Source: Synechocystis salina LEGE 00031 (GTDB lineage Bacteria; Cyanobacteriota; Cyanobacteriia; Cyanobacteriales; Microcystaceae). From it: DNA of 60,601 nt. How positions within the stretch are numbered: the stretch's first letter is position 1; every line of letters starts with the position of its first letter. The notes beneath the pieces are model-generated. The model searched no databases. It had not been told where the DNA came from and saw only the letters and a program-made list of their open reading frames with translations. Shown piece after piece: positions 1-8,702 of this stretch. Where the stretch lies: assembly GCF_015207985.1 (NCBI RefSeq), contig NZ_JADEVV010000022.1, forward strand, positions 1-60,601, written 5' to 3'. A program made the translations under genes and the position numbers.

Positions 1-108
1 TTCTCCCATCAAGACCCTGAACCGGCTATGGCTTCCCTTCGTCAGCACCACCGCCGCCTTTATGCCCTTGAGTTTACTCTCCAGGTCTATTCCTACGAGT
101 CCTCTTAA
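1..108 (+). CDS. 3' end of an unrecognised ORF, cut by window start
   Basis: An open frame enters from the left edge and ends at TAA 106-108, giving 35 residues that end LQVYSYESS. I do not recognise the family. The 10-bp word AACTTTTGTC starts at its stop (108-117) and recurs at 141-150, so the boundary with the following toxin-antitoxin remnant may be a rearrangement junction. Confidence 0.35.
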   Translation, partial: FSHQDPEPAMASLRQHHRRLYALEFTLQVYSYESS

Positions 109-149
109 ACTTTTGTCAGTCAATCAGTTCTGCCCCATACAACTTTTGT

Positions 150-299
150 CTTGTACTTAGGATTAAAATAGAAGATGAATTTAAAATATTACTAAAACGA
201 AAAATTGATCTAGTCTCCAAAAAAGCGATTAAAAATAGCAAAAACTGGATTCGCCGTCAAAATATTCTTGATAATGCGGAGATTATTTATGTCCAGTGA
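150..299 (+). pseudogene. MNT-type nucleotidyltransferase antitoxin, C-terminal remnant
   Basis: About 48 codons in one frame (from about 150 to TGA 297-299) read like the C-terminal tail of small MNT-fold nucleotidyltransferases, the antitoxin or AMPylating partner of HepT. The match is the segment KRKIDLVSKKAI followed by a short tail ending EIIYVQ. The catalytic GSxAxG half is missing, so the gene is 5'-truncated. Its stop overlaps the start of the HepT remnant (289) by 11 bp, the usual MNT-HepT arrangement. The family call rests on this tail and the neighbour, so it is moderate. Confidence 0.55.
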
Positions 300-621
300 C
301 CAAGAAGTCATTTTAGATCTTTATCATGCTCTCAATAAAATTCTGGCTTTTACTCAAAATATGGATAAATAGAAATTTATTGATGATGAAAAAACACAAT
401 CTTCAGTTTTATCCCAAATAGTGATTATGGGAGAAGCAGTGAATCGACTCTCTGAACAATTTAAAAATCAACATCCCCAAATTCCATTTAATGAAATCCG
501 TGGAATGAGGAACAGAATTGTCCATGAATACAAAGAAGTTGATTGTGATATTATTTGGGAAGCCATCAAAAAAGATATTCCTGCGTTGATTAACTTTATT
601 TCATCAGCCATTGATCATTGA
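289..621 (+). pseudogene. HepT-like (DUF86) toxin, interrupted by an in-frame stop
   Basis: A continuous frame from ATG 289 to TGA 619-621 encodes a DUF86/HepT-type protein of about 110 residues, broken by an in-frame TAG at 370-372 (codon 28). The diagnostic RX4HXY motif survives as RNRIVHEY near the C-terminus, as does the GEAVNRLS helix typical of the family. HepT proteins are HEPN-fold RNases held inactive by the adjacent MNT protein. The ATG at 427 could start a 64-residue C-terminal piece, but the truncated partner suggests decay rather than function. Confidence 0.7.
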
Positions 622-673
622 TTGATAGGATATAGCCTCCCCCTTACCAATCAAAAACTAATTTGCTTTTGGC

Positions 674-859
674 ATGAACCCAAAATTTGCCGAAATGAAT
701 TTCAAATCTCTCCGAACTTACGTCATTGAACATCAAGATGATGATGAAGTTTTTTATGCGTTTGTAGATCGTCTTAAGGCTAATCTTTCGTCTCGGGTTT
801 ATCCTCCTCCTAATACTCCTGAAAATGTTGCCATTATGGAGCAAGCAATACTAGTCTAA
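674..859 (+). CDS. Small cyanobacterial protein, DUF6887-like
   Basis: A 61-residue acidic protein beginning MNPKFAEMNFKSLRTYVIEH and followed by DDDEVFYAF. This pattern (short N-terminus, LRxYVxEH, an acidic DDDE/FYA motif, a proline-rich tail) recalls the DUF6887 family of small cyanobacterial proteins, which usually sit beside a second small gene (DUF6888). No partner is evident here. The function of the family is not known to me. It lies among decayed toxin-antitoxin genes, so it may itself be part of an old accessory module. The frame is intact. Confidence 0.55.
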   Translation: MNPKFAEMNFKSLRTYVIEHQDDDEVFYAFVDRLKANLSSRVYPPPNTPENVAIMEQAILV

Positions 860-948
860 AGCAAAGTTAATTTACCGGCGATCGCCAAGCCTCTTTCAAA
901 CAAATCAAATCTTAAATGAATTTCATCATAAGTACAATGCTAAAACCA

Positions 949-1108
949 ACATTCCGCAGGCTCTACCAATAGTTACTAAATTTTCGGGAAAACACTAAAT
1001 ATAGCGTAGTTTTTTCGTATTGACTGACTGGGGGGGCAAGAGGCAAACCCCGAAATAGGCTTGCCGTCGTACTCGATTTCAGACGAAGGTGTACTACGTG
1101 CGGAATGT
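949..1108. repeat. Possible MITE: 10-bp inverted repeats 140 bp apart
   Basis: ACATTCCGCA at 949-958 is matched by its exact reverse complement TGCGGAATGT at 1099-1108. Flanking bases extend the similarity imperfectly on both sides. The interior holds no convincing coding frame and includes a G7 run at about 1030. The size and ends suit a non-autonomous element or IS remnant, but no target-site duplication is obvious and no transposase is present. Confidence 0.35.
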
Positions 1109-1111
1109 AGG

Positions 1112-1327
1112 CTAAAAACATCAGAATTCCAAAAAGCCATAAAATCCGTTGAAAACTTGCCCCTTGACGATCAAGAAATTCTCCTTGATATTATCAAAAA
1201 AAGATTACATGCAAAAAGAAGAGAATAATTAACCCAAGATATCAAGGAAATCCGCCAAGAAGTTACAAACGGTGATGCTCAGTGTGATTCTGTCGCCCAA
1301 TTTTTGAAAGCCCTTGATCAAGAATGA
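1112..1327 (+). pseudogene. RelB-like antitoxin of a RelE/YafQ-type pair, broken by a stop
   Basis: The frame reads like cyanobacterial RelB-type antitoxins: a helix FQKAIKSVENLPLDDQEILL, then KKRLHAKRRE, then a second half rich in acidic and glutamine residues ending FLKALDQE. A TAA at 1226-1228 interrupts the frame in the middle, and no good start codon is seen upstream, so it is a pseudogene. Its TGA (1325-1327) overlaps the toxin ATG (1324), the normal coupling for such pairs. Confidence 0.5.
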
Positions 1328-1449
1328 AAGAAGATATCAAAATAGCTTGGACATCGAAATCTTTACGCTCATTCAAACGTCTAATTCGTAAAAATCCAGA
1401 TTTGAGGCCAATGATTGAGAAAGTCTTAAATCAAAAAATCTCAAGTTGA
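1324..1449 (+). pseudogene. Truncated RelE/YafQ-type toxin fragment
   Basis: Forty-one residues that match the N-terminal helix pair of RelE/ParE-fold toxins (SLRSFKRLIRKNPDLRPMIE) before a TGA at 1447-1449. A full toxin would be about 85-95 residues, so the catalytic C-terminal half is gone. With the broken antitoxin immediately upstream, this is a dead module. Confidence 0.5.
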
Positions 1450-1721
1450 CAATTACTTTTGACTTACTGCTACCATCCAACTGAGACACCCTATAGATGA
1501 ATTATCGGCGATCGCCGTCCTATTTCAAAGAAACTTTCTTACATCTAATGTTGGTAAATATAGCCGGGTTGAGTGGAGAAGATCTATGTACTTTGTCCTC
1601 ATTTAATGCTTTTTTCATTGGTCTTTCAAGTCCTGTCAGTGAAAAATTGGGGCGGCATTGAAGACTTTTTGCTTCACAATGGAGGGGTTAGGGCTATGTT
1701 GATAAAATTCTTTTCACGATC

Positions 1722-3242
1722 ATGGTTAAAAATCAAAGGGTTTGGCTAACTCGGGGACTGGGGGGCTTACTAATCTGGGGGGCCATGGCCACGGTCTGCC
1801 GAGCAGAAACCATTCCCTTTACCCTGCTCCAGCTCAACGATGTGTATGAAATTGCCCCCATAGATAACGGCCGTTGGGGCGGCTTGGCTCGGGTGGCTAA
1901 TTTACGCCGGCAGTTAGAACAAGCTAATACCCACACCTACACCGTGTTGGCAGGAGATTTTCTCAGTCCTTCCGCTTTGGGCACAGCCCTCTACAACGGC
2001 GATCGCCTAGCGGGGAGGCAAATGGTGGCGGTGTTGAATGCCATGGGGTTGGACTATGCTGCTGTGGGCAACCATGAATTTGACGTTAGTGCCCAGCAAT
2101 TTAGGCAACGGATTGCAGAGTCGGATTTCCAGTGGTTATCAGCCAATATTGCCGATGGTGCGGGCAATCAGTTTACGGGCATCAAACCCTACGAAATCTT
2201 GACCATCCCCGGAGCGGAAGGGGGAGAAGTGAAGGTGGGCATTTTAGCCCTGACCATTGACAGCAATGCGGCTGACTATGTCACCTATAGTGATCCCATT
2301 TCCACGGCCCGCCGCTACATACAAAGTCTGGAGGGAGAAGTGGACGTTTGGGTGGCCCTGACCCATCTTTCCCTAGCCCAGGATTTGGCCTTGGCCCAGG
2401 CCATTCCCGAATTAGATCTGATTTTGGGAGGCCATGAACACGAAAATATCCAGCGCAACCATTTAATTATTAAGCCCGACAGTTCGGCAAGTTGTCCCCA
2501 GGCCCAAACGCCGATTTTTAAGGCCGATGCCAATGCCCGCACTGTTTATATTCACCAACTGACCTACGACACGGACCGGCAATGTTTGGAAATTGATTCC
2601 CAACTCCAACCCATCACTGCGGCGATCGCCGAGGACCCTGCCACAGCCCAAGTTGTTGACCAATGGCAAGAAATTGGCTTTACGGCTTTTCGTCAAGCAG
2701 GATTTGAGCCCATGGCGGTGGTAGTTAAAGCCCCCATGGCCCTCGATGCCCTCGATGCCCATGTGCGTAGCAGATCCACCAATCTCACACGACTAATTAC
2801 CCGGGCGATGCAGTACGAATATCCGGCAGCGGCCATGGTGATGTTCAACGGTGGCATGGTGCGCCTTGATGACTTACTTAGTGCTGGTTCCATCACCCAA
2901 TACGATATTATTCGCATCTTACCCTTTGGCGGCCGGGTGGTAACGGTGGATATAAGGGGGGATTTGTTACAAAAAGTTTTGACCCAGGGGGAAAAAAATC
3001 GGGGCACTGGTGGCTATCTCCAGCTAGCGGGCTTGGCTCCCGCTGACATTGAGCCAGACAAGGTCTATCGGCTGGCATTGATGGAATATTTGTTAACCGG
3101 ACAGGAAGTGGGCTTGGATTACCTGACAGAAAATACCCCTGGATTAAAAGTGATTGGCTACGGTCGGGATATTCGTTCCATCTTGGTGGATTATCTACAA
3201 AATAATGCCCACCAAGCCTTTACTGATTTGGGAGAACCCTAG
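1722..3242 (+). CDS. Secreted 5'-nucleotidase / metallophosphatase (UshA-like)
   Basis: A 506-residue bifunctional metallophosphatase/5'-nucleotidase that would release phosphate from nucleotides or related esters in the periplasm. The N-terminus carries a Sec signal peptide with likely cleavage after ATVCRA. The calcineurin-like domain shows GDFLSPS, GNHEFD and GGHEHEN, the usual metal-binding blocks. The C-terminal nucleotidase domain follows from about residue 320. The first block reads LNDVYEI, where the classic DxH histidine is a tyrosine. I recall this as a subfamily variant rather than a defect. No partner gene is in its operon, and the gene downstream is convergent. Confidence 0.85.
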   Translation: MVKNQRVWLTRGLGGLLIWGAMATVCRAETIPFTLLQLNDVYEIAPIDNGRWGGLARVANLRRQLEQANTHTYTVLAGDFLSPSALGTALYNGDRLAGRQMVAVLNAMGLDYAAVGNHEFDVSAQQFRQRIAESDFQWLSANIADGAGNQFTGIKPYEILTIPGAEGGEVKVGILALTIDSNAADYVTYSDPISTARRYIQSLEGEVDVWVALTHLSLAQDLALAQAIPELDLILGGHEHENIQRNHLIIKPDSSASCPQAQTPIFKADANARTVYIHQLTYDTDRQCLEIDSQLQPITAAIAEDPATAQVVDQWQEIGFTAFRQAGFEPMAVVVKAPMALDALDAHVRSRSTNLTRLITRAMQYEYPAAAMVMFNGGMVRLDDLLSAGSITQYDIIRILPFGGRVVTVDIRGDLLQKVLTQGEKNRGTGGYLQLAGLAPADIEPDKVYRLALMEYLLTGQEVGLDYLTENTPGLKVIGYGRDIRSILVDYLQNNAHQAFTDLGEP

Positions 3243-3312
3243 GTGGGGGGTCGTGGTCGTGAAGTCATTCCCATTCCAGTTAATCAATACAATAAAACCA
3301 TCATCCAAGGAA

Positions 3313-3828
3313 CTAGTCTGGGTACCAAAACATGCCCTTAATGCCTTCGGGATCCAGCACAAAGCCCAAACGTCGATAAAAATCCACCACCTGGGGATCG
3401 GCGAACAGGGTGATATTACTAATGTCGTAATGGCGTAATTTGCGGATGATATATTGCATTAGGGCCTTACCCAAACCCTTGCTCTGAAGACTGGGGTGAA
3501 TGACCACGTCCCATACGGTGGCATTGAAAGCATGGTCAGAAGTGGCCCGGGCAAACCCCACCAGTCGCCGTCGATTGCCCCGCACTTCCCACATGGTAAC
3601 CACCAAAAAACTGCACTCTACGGCCTTTTTAACTTTGCGAATCGGACGTCGGGCCCAGCCCACCGCATCACATAACTCCTCCAACTCGTAGAGGTCAATG
3701 TCCCGGTCAGTGGTGAAAAATATCCGGCCTTTATCACTGTCATCGGTGGGAAATTCTTCTGCCCCCGTTGGGCCCAGGGATGGTGAACTAGTTGAATCGG
3801 GATTGAAAAAGCGTTTCCAAAAAACCAT
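3313..3828 (-). CDS. GNAT N-acetyltransferase, Ycf52/NSI-like
   Basis: A 171-residue GNAT acetyltransferase. The acetyl-CoA motif A region reads [16 protein letters not shown], followed by a motif B with FYRRLGF. The N-terminal [12 protein letters not shown] segment and overall pattern match the cyanobacterial and plastid Ycf52 group, whose plant relatives (NSI/SNAT) acetylate protein lysines or serotonin. The substrate here is unknown. The start ATG lies at 3826-3828. The gene is upstream of the convergent end of the nucleotidase and in line with the ATPase gene to its right, about 120 bp apart. Confidence 0.8.
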   Translation of the reverse strand: MVFWKRFFNPDSTSSPSLGPTGAEEFPTDDSDKGRIFFTTDRDIDLYELEELCDAVGWARRPIRKVKKAVECSFLVVTMWEVRGNRRRLVGFARATSDHAFNATVWDVVIHPSLQSKGLGKALMQYIIRKLRHYDISNITLFADPQVVDFYRRLGFVLDPEGIKGMFWYPD

Positions 3829-3951
3829 GCCGTTGGGCGTTCAAGAACAAGCTGGGGTGGACAAAGGAAAAAGCAGTGGGGGGGATGGAAATGATGATAA
3901 TTACTTTCAAACCTTAAGTATAAGCTTTGATCGCATCCCCCTGGTGAATCT

Positions 3952-5691
3952 CTAAAAGCCTATATCCTCCCTGGCGATCGCCGCTTCAGCCAATACTTCA
4001 GCATCGGTCATGCTCGGCCAATCTTGGCAACCAATTTCACTGTAAAACTGCTGGTCATAGGGACGGGTACGCACCACCACCGGCATGGGCACCGCATGGC
4101 CCAACACCAACGCCTGTTGTTTGGAATCTAGCTTGGCCAAGACGGAACGCAAATTTTGTCCCCCTGCCACCCCGGTAAAAATTGCTTCAATGTCCTTTTC
4201 GTCGTTGAGCAAGCAGGTAATGCGGGTACCAATTTGGGACATAACTTCGTTGTCAATGCCCGATGGCCGTTGATCCACCACCAACAGAGTGACAAAGTAT
4301 TTCCGCATTTCCCTGGCAATGGTACCAAAAATGGTCTGATGGACGATGGCGGAGTCTAAAAAGCGGTGGGCTTCTTCAATGGTGATCACCAATTGCCTCG
4401 GGCGATCGCCAACGTGTTTAGTTTGGAGAAATTTTTCGGCTTTTTTAACGTAAATGCCATGGATACGTCTGGTGATCATATTGGTTGCTAACATATAAGA
4501 AAGCAAATTGGATTGAGAACCAAATTCAATCACCACATGTTTCCCTGCTTCCAAACATTGCAAAAGTTGGTCAATGTAGTTGTGGGCGCTAACCTGTTTG
4601 AGATACTTTAAATTTTCTAGTCGTTTCAACTTCCGTTGCAAAGACATAATGGAGCCGGGATGGCCCTGTTTTTCTTCACAAAAAACCTTAATTTCTTCAT
4701 TGGTCATCACCAGTAAACGGGAAATCCAACCAGAGCCAAATTCAGAAAATAAAATATTGGCATTGTCCAACGCCGCCTCCGACAAACCCAACTCAAAGCC
4801 TACTAAACGAATATCTTCAATTTCAATTTGGTCAAAACTTAAATAGAGTTCCTGGGCTCCCCTCACCCCCCGCCGTTTGGTGGATTCTGCATCGAGGGTA
4901 AAAATTTCCACTTCCCCCGGAAAAAGTTGCCGTAACCCCTTCACAGTGGAAACGGTTTTGCCTTCCCTCATCGCTTCCCAGCCATACTCCGAGTGCATGT
5001 CAAACATCAAATTGACTGCCGCTTGCTTGTGGATAATGCCAGAAATAAGTAAGCGGGTTAAAAAGGACTTTCCGGTGCCTGATTTACCAAAAACCCCATT
5101 ACTTCGTTCCACAAAACGGTCTAAATCTAAGCAGACTGGCACCGCCATGTCCAACGGTTCTCCAATGGCAAAATTGCGCCGAAATGGATCATCTTCCCAA
5201 CCAAACACTAAACGAAAATCCCTTTCACTGGCTTCAAATACCTGGCTAAAGTGGGCAGGAATAGTTTTTACCGGCAACAATTCCACCTCGGCATTACTAT
5301 TAGCTTGGTAGGAGGCGAGACCATTGCCATTACTCTGGCGATCGCCATGGCCGTTACTTTGTTCAGTTAAACTTTCGCCATAACCTGGTTCCGTGGCCGA
5401 CTCCGTTAACATCAACATGGGCGCCAATTCTAACGTGCCGTAGGTACCACTGCCGGCCAAGACATCAATTAAAAAATCATCATTAATATGGGGGGGATTG
5501 GCCAAAATTCGGGGGTTGGCAGTGCCCAAGGAAACATCGGTAAGCAAACAAAAAAAGCGCGATCGCCTACCCTGAATAACTAAAAATTTGCCCACCCGCA
5601 TTTCTTCCACAGAAACATCCGCATGAAGACGTACTTCCAAGCCCTTACTAAGGGAACCTTGGGTAACGGAGCCGAGGGCGTGGTCTGGCAT
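3952..5691 (-). CDS. HerA-like P-loop ATPase (DUF87)
   Basis: A 579-residue ATPase of the HerA/DUF87 type. An N-terminal HAS-barrel-like segment (about residues 1-130) is followed by a serine/asparagine-rich linker and the ATPase core. Walker A is GKSGTGKSFLTRLL near residue 200, and Walker B with its catalytic glutamate is LVITIEEAHRFL. HerA proteins are hexameric DNA translocases, usually paired with the NurA nuclease in archaea. No NurA neighbour is seen here, and the cyanobacterial function is not established as far as I know. Confidence 0.8.
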   Translation of the reverse strand: MPDHALGSVTQGSLSKGLEVRLHADVSVEEMRVGKFLVIQGRRSRFFCLLTDVSLGTANPRILANPPHINDDFLIDVLAGSGTYGTLELAPMLMLTESATEPGYGESLTEQSNGHGDRQSNGNGLASYQANSNAEVELLPVKTIPAHFSQVFEASERDFRLVFGWEDDPFRRNFAIGEPLDMAVPVCLDLDRFVERSNGVFGKSGTGKSFLTRLLISGIIHKQAAVNLMFDMHSEYGWEAMREGKTVSTVKGLRQLFPGEVEIFTLDAESTKRRGVRGAQELYLSFDQIEIEDIRLVGFELGLSEAALDNANILFSEFGSGWISRLLVMTNEEIKVFCEEKQGHPGSIMSLQRKLKRLENLKYLKQVSAHNYIDQLLQCLEAGKHVVIEFGSQSNLLSYMLATNMITRRIHGIYVKKAEKFLQTKHVGDRPRQLVITIEEAHRFLDSAIVHQTIFGTIAREMRKYFVTLLVVDQRPSGIDNEVMSQIGTRITCLLNDEKDIEAIFTGVAGGQNLRSVLAKLDSKQQALVLGHAVPMPVVVRTRPYDQQFYSEIGCQDWPSMTDAEVLAEAAIAREDIGF

Positions 5692-5825
5692 AAATTCTGG
5701 GGCGGGTCAAAAATGGGGTGCAATTGTTGCCATCGGTTAATACTCAAACCTCAGCGTTGGTACTATTTTGCCACACTGACAACGGAGCGTGGAGAGGAAA
5801 AAATGACTAATTTGCCCTGTAAACC

Positions 5826-7205
5826 TCATTGTTTTCCCTGATTTTCTTGGGGTTGGGAAGGCTTAATCTTAGTTGGTTGAGCAAGGGGGCTTGGTGAAGT
5901 GGAAACAGAGGTGGGGTTAAGGGCCCCCCATTGTTGATAGTAGGAAGCCAATTGCTGTTGATGATCAAGCTGAAAGCGTAATTGTTGACCACTGCGCTCC
6001 AGGGTGTGGGCGGTGTAAACCTGGTCTTGGAAATTTTCCGTGGAGGACACCAATTGCCCCAGGCCATCCACCAATTTTCTCAGGTTGTTACGAAAGGCTG
6101 GATCGCCAGTTAATTGCTCCACATCGCTGGTGATTTTTTGGGCATTTTCAAAGGTAAGTCGGGCCGCATCCAGGGTTTGCTGGAGGGTCAGCATCAGGGT
6201 GGGGTCATTGAGGTCGGCGGAAATTTGCCGGATATTATTGCTGGTGACAGCCGCATTTTCCATCAGCAGGGCCAAATCGTTGGTTACTTTTTGGGCATCG
6301 ATCGCCGCTAGGCCATGGTTGACGGTGGCGACGGCGGTTTGGATTTCTCGACCGATGGCCTGGAGGTCCCGGTTGGTGGTTTCAATGCTTTTCAGGGTGA
6401 GATTGACCTGGGCCCGGTTTTCCCCCACCAGTTGATTGAGGTTAACCATTAACAGGGAAGCTTCTTCGATAGTGCGGTTGATGTGGTCTTGGTTGGTCAG
6501 GACCACTTGATTAACTCGACTGGTTAACAGGGAAGCGTTATCGGCGGCCTTGGCGATCGCCTCGGAAGTAAGGCCAAAACCCCGCACCTGTTGATTAGCG
6601 GTTTTGCTAAGGGCAGTAATTTCAGCGCTCATGGTGGCAATGCGAGCCGCGGCCAGGTTGGCACTTTTCACGGTGGCGTTAATGTCGGCCACAAATTGCG
6701 GCTCACTATAGGCCTGGGCTAAACGAGCCATGCTGTTGGTCAACTGGGTCCCCGCTTGCCCCTTCAACTCGTCGCCATTGCAAAGAATTTTGCCACTTTC
6801 GGGACAGTCGGCGCTAAGGGGGTCTAAGGCCAGGGCCGCATCAGACAATTGGCGATCGGGAATCATATCAATGGCCGCTTCCCCCAATAAACCGTAGCGA
6901 CTGATTTCCACCTGCACATCGGCGGGGATACGCAATTGGGTGGAACTAATCTCCAACTGGGCCAAAATTCCGTTACTGCCGGGGATTAATTTGGCCACCC
7001 GACCCACGGGCACTCCCCGATAACGCACTGCCCCCCCCACCTGGAGCCCACTGGCATCGCCAAATTGTACCAACACTTCATAGCCTGGATTGCCAAAACC
7101 GCCCCCCCGTAACCATAGGACAATACCACCAATAATAAATAGTCCCAACAGGGCAAACAGACCAACGGATCCTTCTTTGATGGTGCGGGGTCTGAGCATA
7201 CGCAA
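5826..7205 (-). CDS. MCE-family lipid transport substrate-binding protein (Ycf22-like)
   Basis: A 459-residue membrane-anchored MCE/MlaD protein. One N-terminal transmembrane helix (GLFALLGLFIIGGIVLWLRG) is followed by the MCE domain (YEVLVQFGDASGLQVGGAV to EAAIDMIPD) and a long helical, coiled-coil region rich in N/Q/A. It ends in a low-complexity Pro/Ser tail. MCE proteins form hexameric tunnels that pass phospholipids between inner and outer membrane. The ABC ATPase just upstream on the same strand (156-bp gap) is its probable partner. The permease gene is not in this window. Confidence 0.85.
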   Translation of the reverse strand: MRMLRPRTIKEGSVGLFALLGLFIIGGIVLWLRGGGFGNPGYEVLVQFGDASGLQVGGAVRYRGVPVGRVAKLIPGSNGILAQLEISSTQLRIPADVQVEISRYGLLGEAAIDMIPDRQLSDAALALDPLSADCPESGKILCNGDELKGQAGTQLTNSMARLAQAYSEPQFVADINATVKSANLAAARIATMSAEITALSKTANQQVRGFGLTSEAIAKAADNASLLTSRVNQVVLTNQDHINRTIEEASLLMVNLNQLVGENRAQVNLTLKSIETTNRDLQAIGREIQTAVATVNHGLAAIDAQKVTNDLALLMENAAVTSNNIRQISADLNDPTLMLTLQQTLDAARLTFENAQKITSDVEQLTGDPAFRNNLRKLVDGLGQLVSSTENFQDQVYTAHTLERSGQQLRFQLDHQQQLASYYQQWGALNPTSVSTSPSPLAQPTKIKPSQPQENQGKQ

Positions 7206-7361
7206 GGTCTCAATAGGGCCGAAAAATAAAGCGATTTGCCTAGGGGGGGAGGAGTTCCTTGCCGGGAGGAACGTTCAAAAAGTTAGACCAGCCCACCATC
7301 GCCTCTTTTTCTAGGAAACGGTCAGGGGCCAACGGGTTCCCCCATCTTACCGCCGTATTGG

Positions 7362-8144
7362 TTAATCCAAAATGCGAATGGGACCATCCACTTTGGCTTC
7401 AAAGAATTGCCGCACCAAGGGGTTATCGGTCTGGTCGATGGCACTGACTGGCCCCTGCCATTGGATTTTGCCATCGTAGAGCAACACCACCCGATCCGCT
7501 GTCCGGCGAATGGTGCTTTCCTGATGGCTAACCATAATATAGGTTCCACAACCTTCCGGGGATTTTTGTAACCTCCGCACCAAATCTTCAATGACAGTGG
7601 AGGCGATCGGGTCTAAACCGGCGGTGGGTTCATCGTACAAAATCACCTCTGGATTGTCCTCCGGTTGATGGGGATTGGACATAATCGCCCGGGCAAAGCT
7701 AACCCGTTTACGCATCCCCCCCGATAGTTGGGCTGGATAGTAATCTTCAATGCCCGTTAACCCCACCAGGGCCAGTTTGTGGGCCACCTGCTCCCGGATG
7801 ACTTCCCTGGATAGGGAGGAATGCTCCAGCAAGAAAAAGCCGACATTTTCCGCCACTGTCAGGGAATCAAACAGGGCTGACTGTTGAAACACCAGGGCGA
7901 TGCGGATGCGCTCATTGTCGTCCTCCACCAAGCCCCGACGGGGTTCCGCTTTGATTAGCACCTGCCCACTGTCCGGTGGCAATAGTCCGGCGATGATCCG
8001 CAAAATGGTTGATTTCCCGGTGCCCGACGGGCCAATCACCACCAATGCTTCCCCCGGATAGAGGTCTAAATCCACATTGTCCAAAATTTGGCGATCGCCA
8101 AAGGATTTACTAATGCCCCGGAGTTGAATAAGGGGTTCCGTCAT
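7362..8144 (-). CDS. ABC transporter ATP-binding protein (MlaF-like)
   Basis: A 260-residue ABC ATPase: Walker A GPSGTGKSTI, signature LSGGMRKRV, Walker B VILYDEPTAGLDP, H-loop MVSHQ. The LSGGMRKR signature is typical of MlaF/TGD3-type lipid transporters that work with MCE proteins, and an MCE gene follows on the same strand. I chose the ATG at 8144 (MTEPLIQLRG), because the longer frame would run into the upstream HTH gene and adds a segment with no family match. Confidence 0.88.
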   Translation of the reverse strand: MTEPLIQLRGISKSFGDRQILDNVDLDLYPGEALVVIGPSGTGKSTILRIIAGLLPPDSGQVLIKAEPRRGLVEDDNERIRIALVFQQSALFDSLTVAENVGFFLLEHSSLSREVIREQVAHKLALVGLTGIEDYYPAQLSGGMRKRVSFARAIMSNPHQPEDNPEVILYDEPTAGLDPIASTVIEDLVRRLQKSPEGCGTYIMVSHQESTIRRTADRVVLLYDGKIQWQGPVSAIDQTDNPLVRQFFEAKVDGPIRILD

Positions 8145-8161
8145 TTTGGATAATCCCGCCC

Positions 8162-8455
8162 CTAATCCACCCGCTCCAACTGCCAGAGAATTTGGTTCCC
8201 TTCCCTTCTCACTCTGGAAACAACCCAGTTGCGCCATGACCAATGATCCCCCCGGCTGGTGACGGCACTGGGGTTAATATCCATCAAATCTGCCAACTCT
8301 GAACTGGTGATTAAATACCCCTGCTTAGCAATTTCTTCGGCAGCCCGGAGGGTTTCTACTAAATTACGCACCTGGAGAATGCGTTCTTCCCTCGATAACA
8401 GATACTCTTCCACATTGTTGACAATATTTTCCATAGCAATGCCTGTAAATAACAC
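8162..8455 (-). CDS. Small HTH-type protein upstream of the MCE transporter genes
   Basis: A 97-residue protein, or 90 if it starts at the second Met at 8434. A helical N-terminus (VEEYLLSREERILQVRNLV) leads to a helix-turn-helix-like stretch: YLITSSELADLMDINPSAV, then a wing-like segment rich in Trp/Arg/Val. I see a probable winged-helix DNA-binding fold similar to other small cyanobacterial proteins of unknown role. It is co-oriented with the ABC/MCE genes and ends 17 bp before them, so it is likely co-transcribed. Confidence 0.6.
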   Translation of the reverse strand: MLFTGIAMENIVNNVEEYLLSREERILQVRNLVETLRAAEEIAKQGYLITSSELADLMDINPSAVTSRGDHWSWRNWVVSRVRREGNQILWQLERVD

Positions 8456-8661
8456 TCCAAGAGCGATCTAGAACCATATTCAGGGGAATTTTCCCTTCCA
8501 CATCTTAACTAGTTTCCCGAAAACAGATGCTCAAATAAAACACTTTTTGCTTTTCTTGGCTGAACCCAGCGAAAATCAGGGGTTTCATTAGAAGGGGGAC
8601 AAACAAAAATAATTTACTTTTATTCATAGTTTCCCATGGTCAACTCCACCTAAGGGATGGC

Positions 8662-8667
8662 TATAAT
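8662..8667 (+). promoter_or_regulatory. Possible -10 element of the FHA-CHAT gene
   Basis: A perfect TATAAT lies 35 bp before the GTG start of the large FHA-CHAT gene. No clear -35 box is visible at the usual spacing (the hexamer 17 bp upstream is GTCAAC), so the promoter assignment is tentative. Confidence 0.35.
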
Positions 8668-8702
8668 GGACAGGCCAAAAAGTCCCTACCCTGGGCTTTG
8701 TC

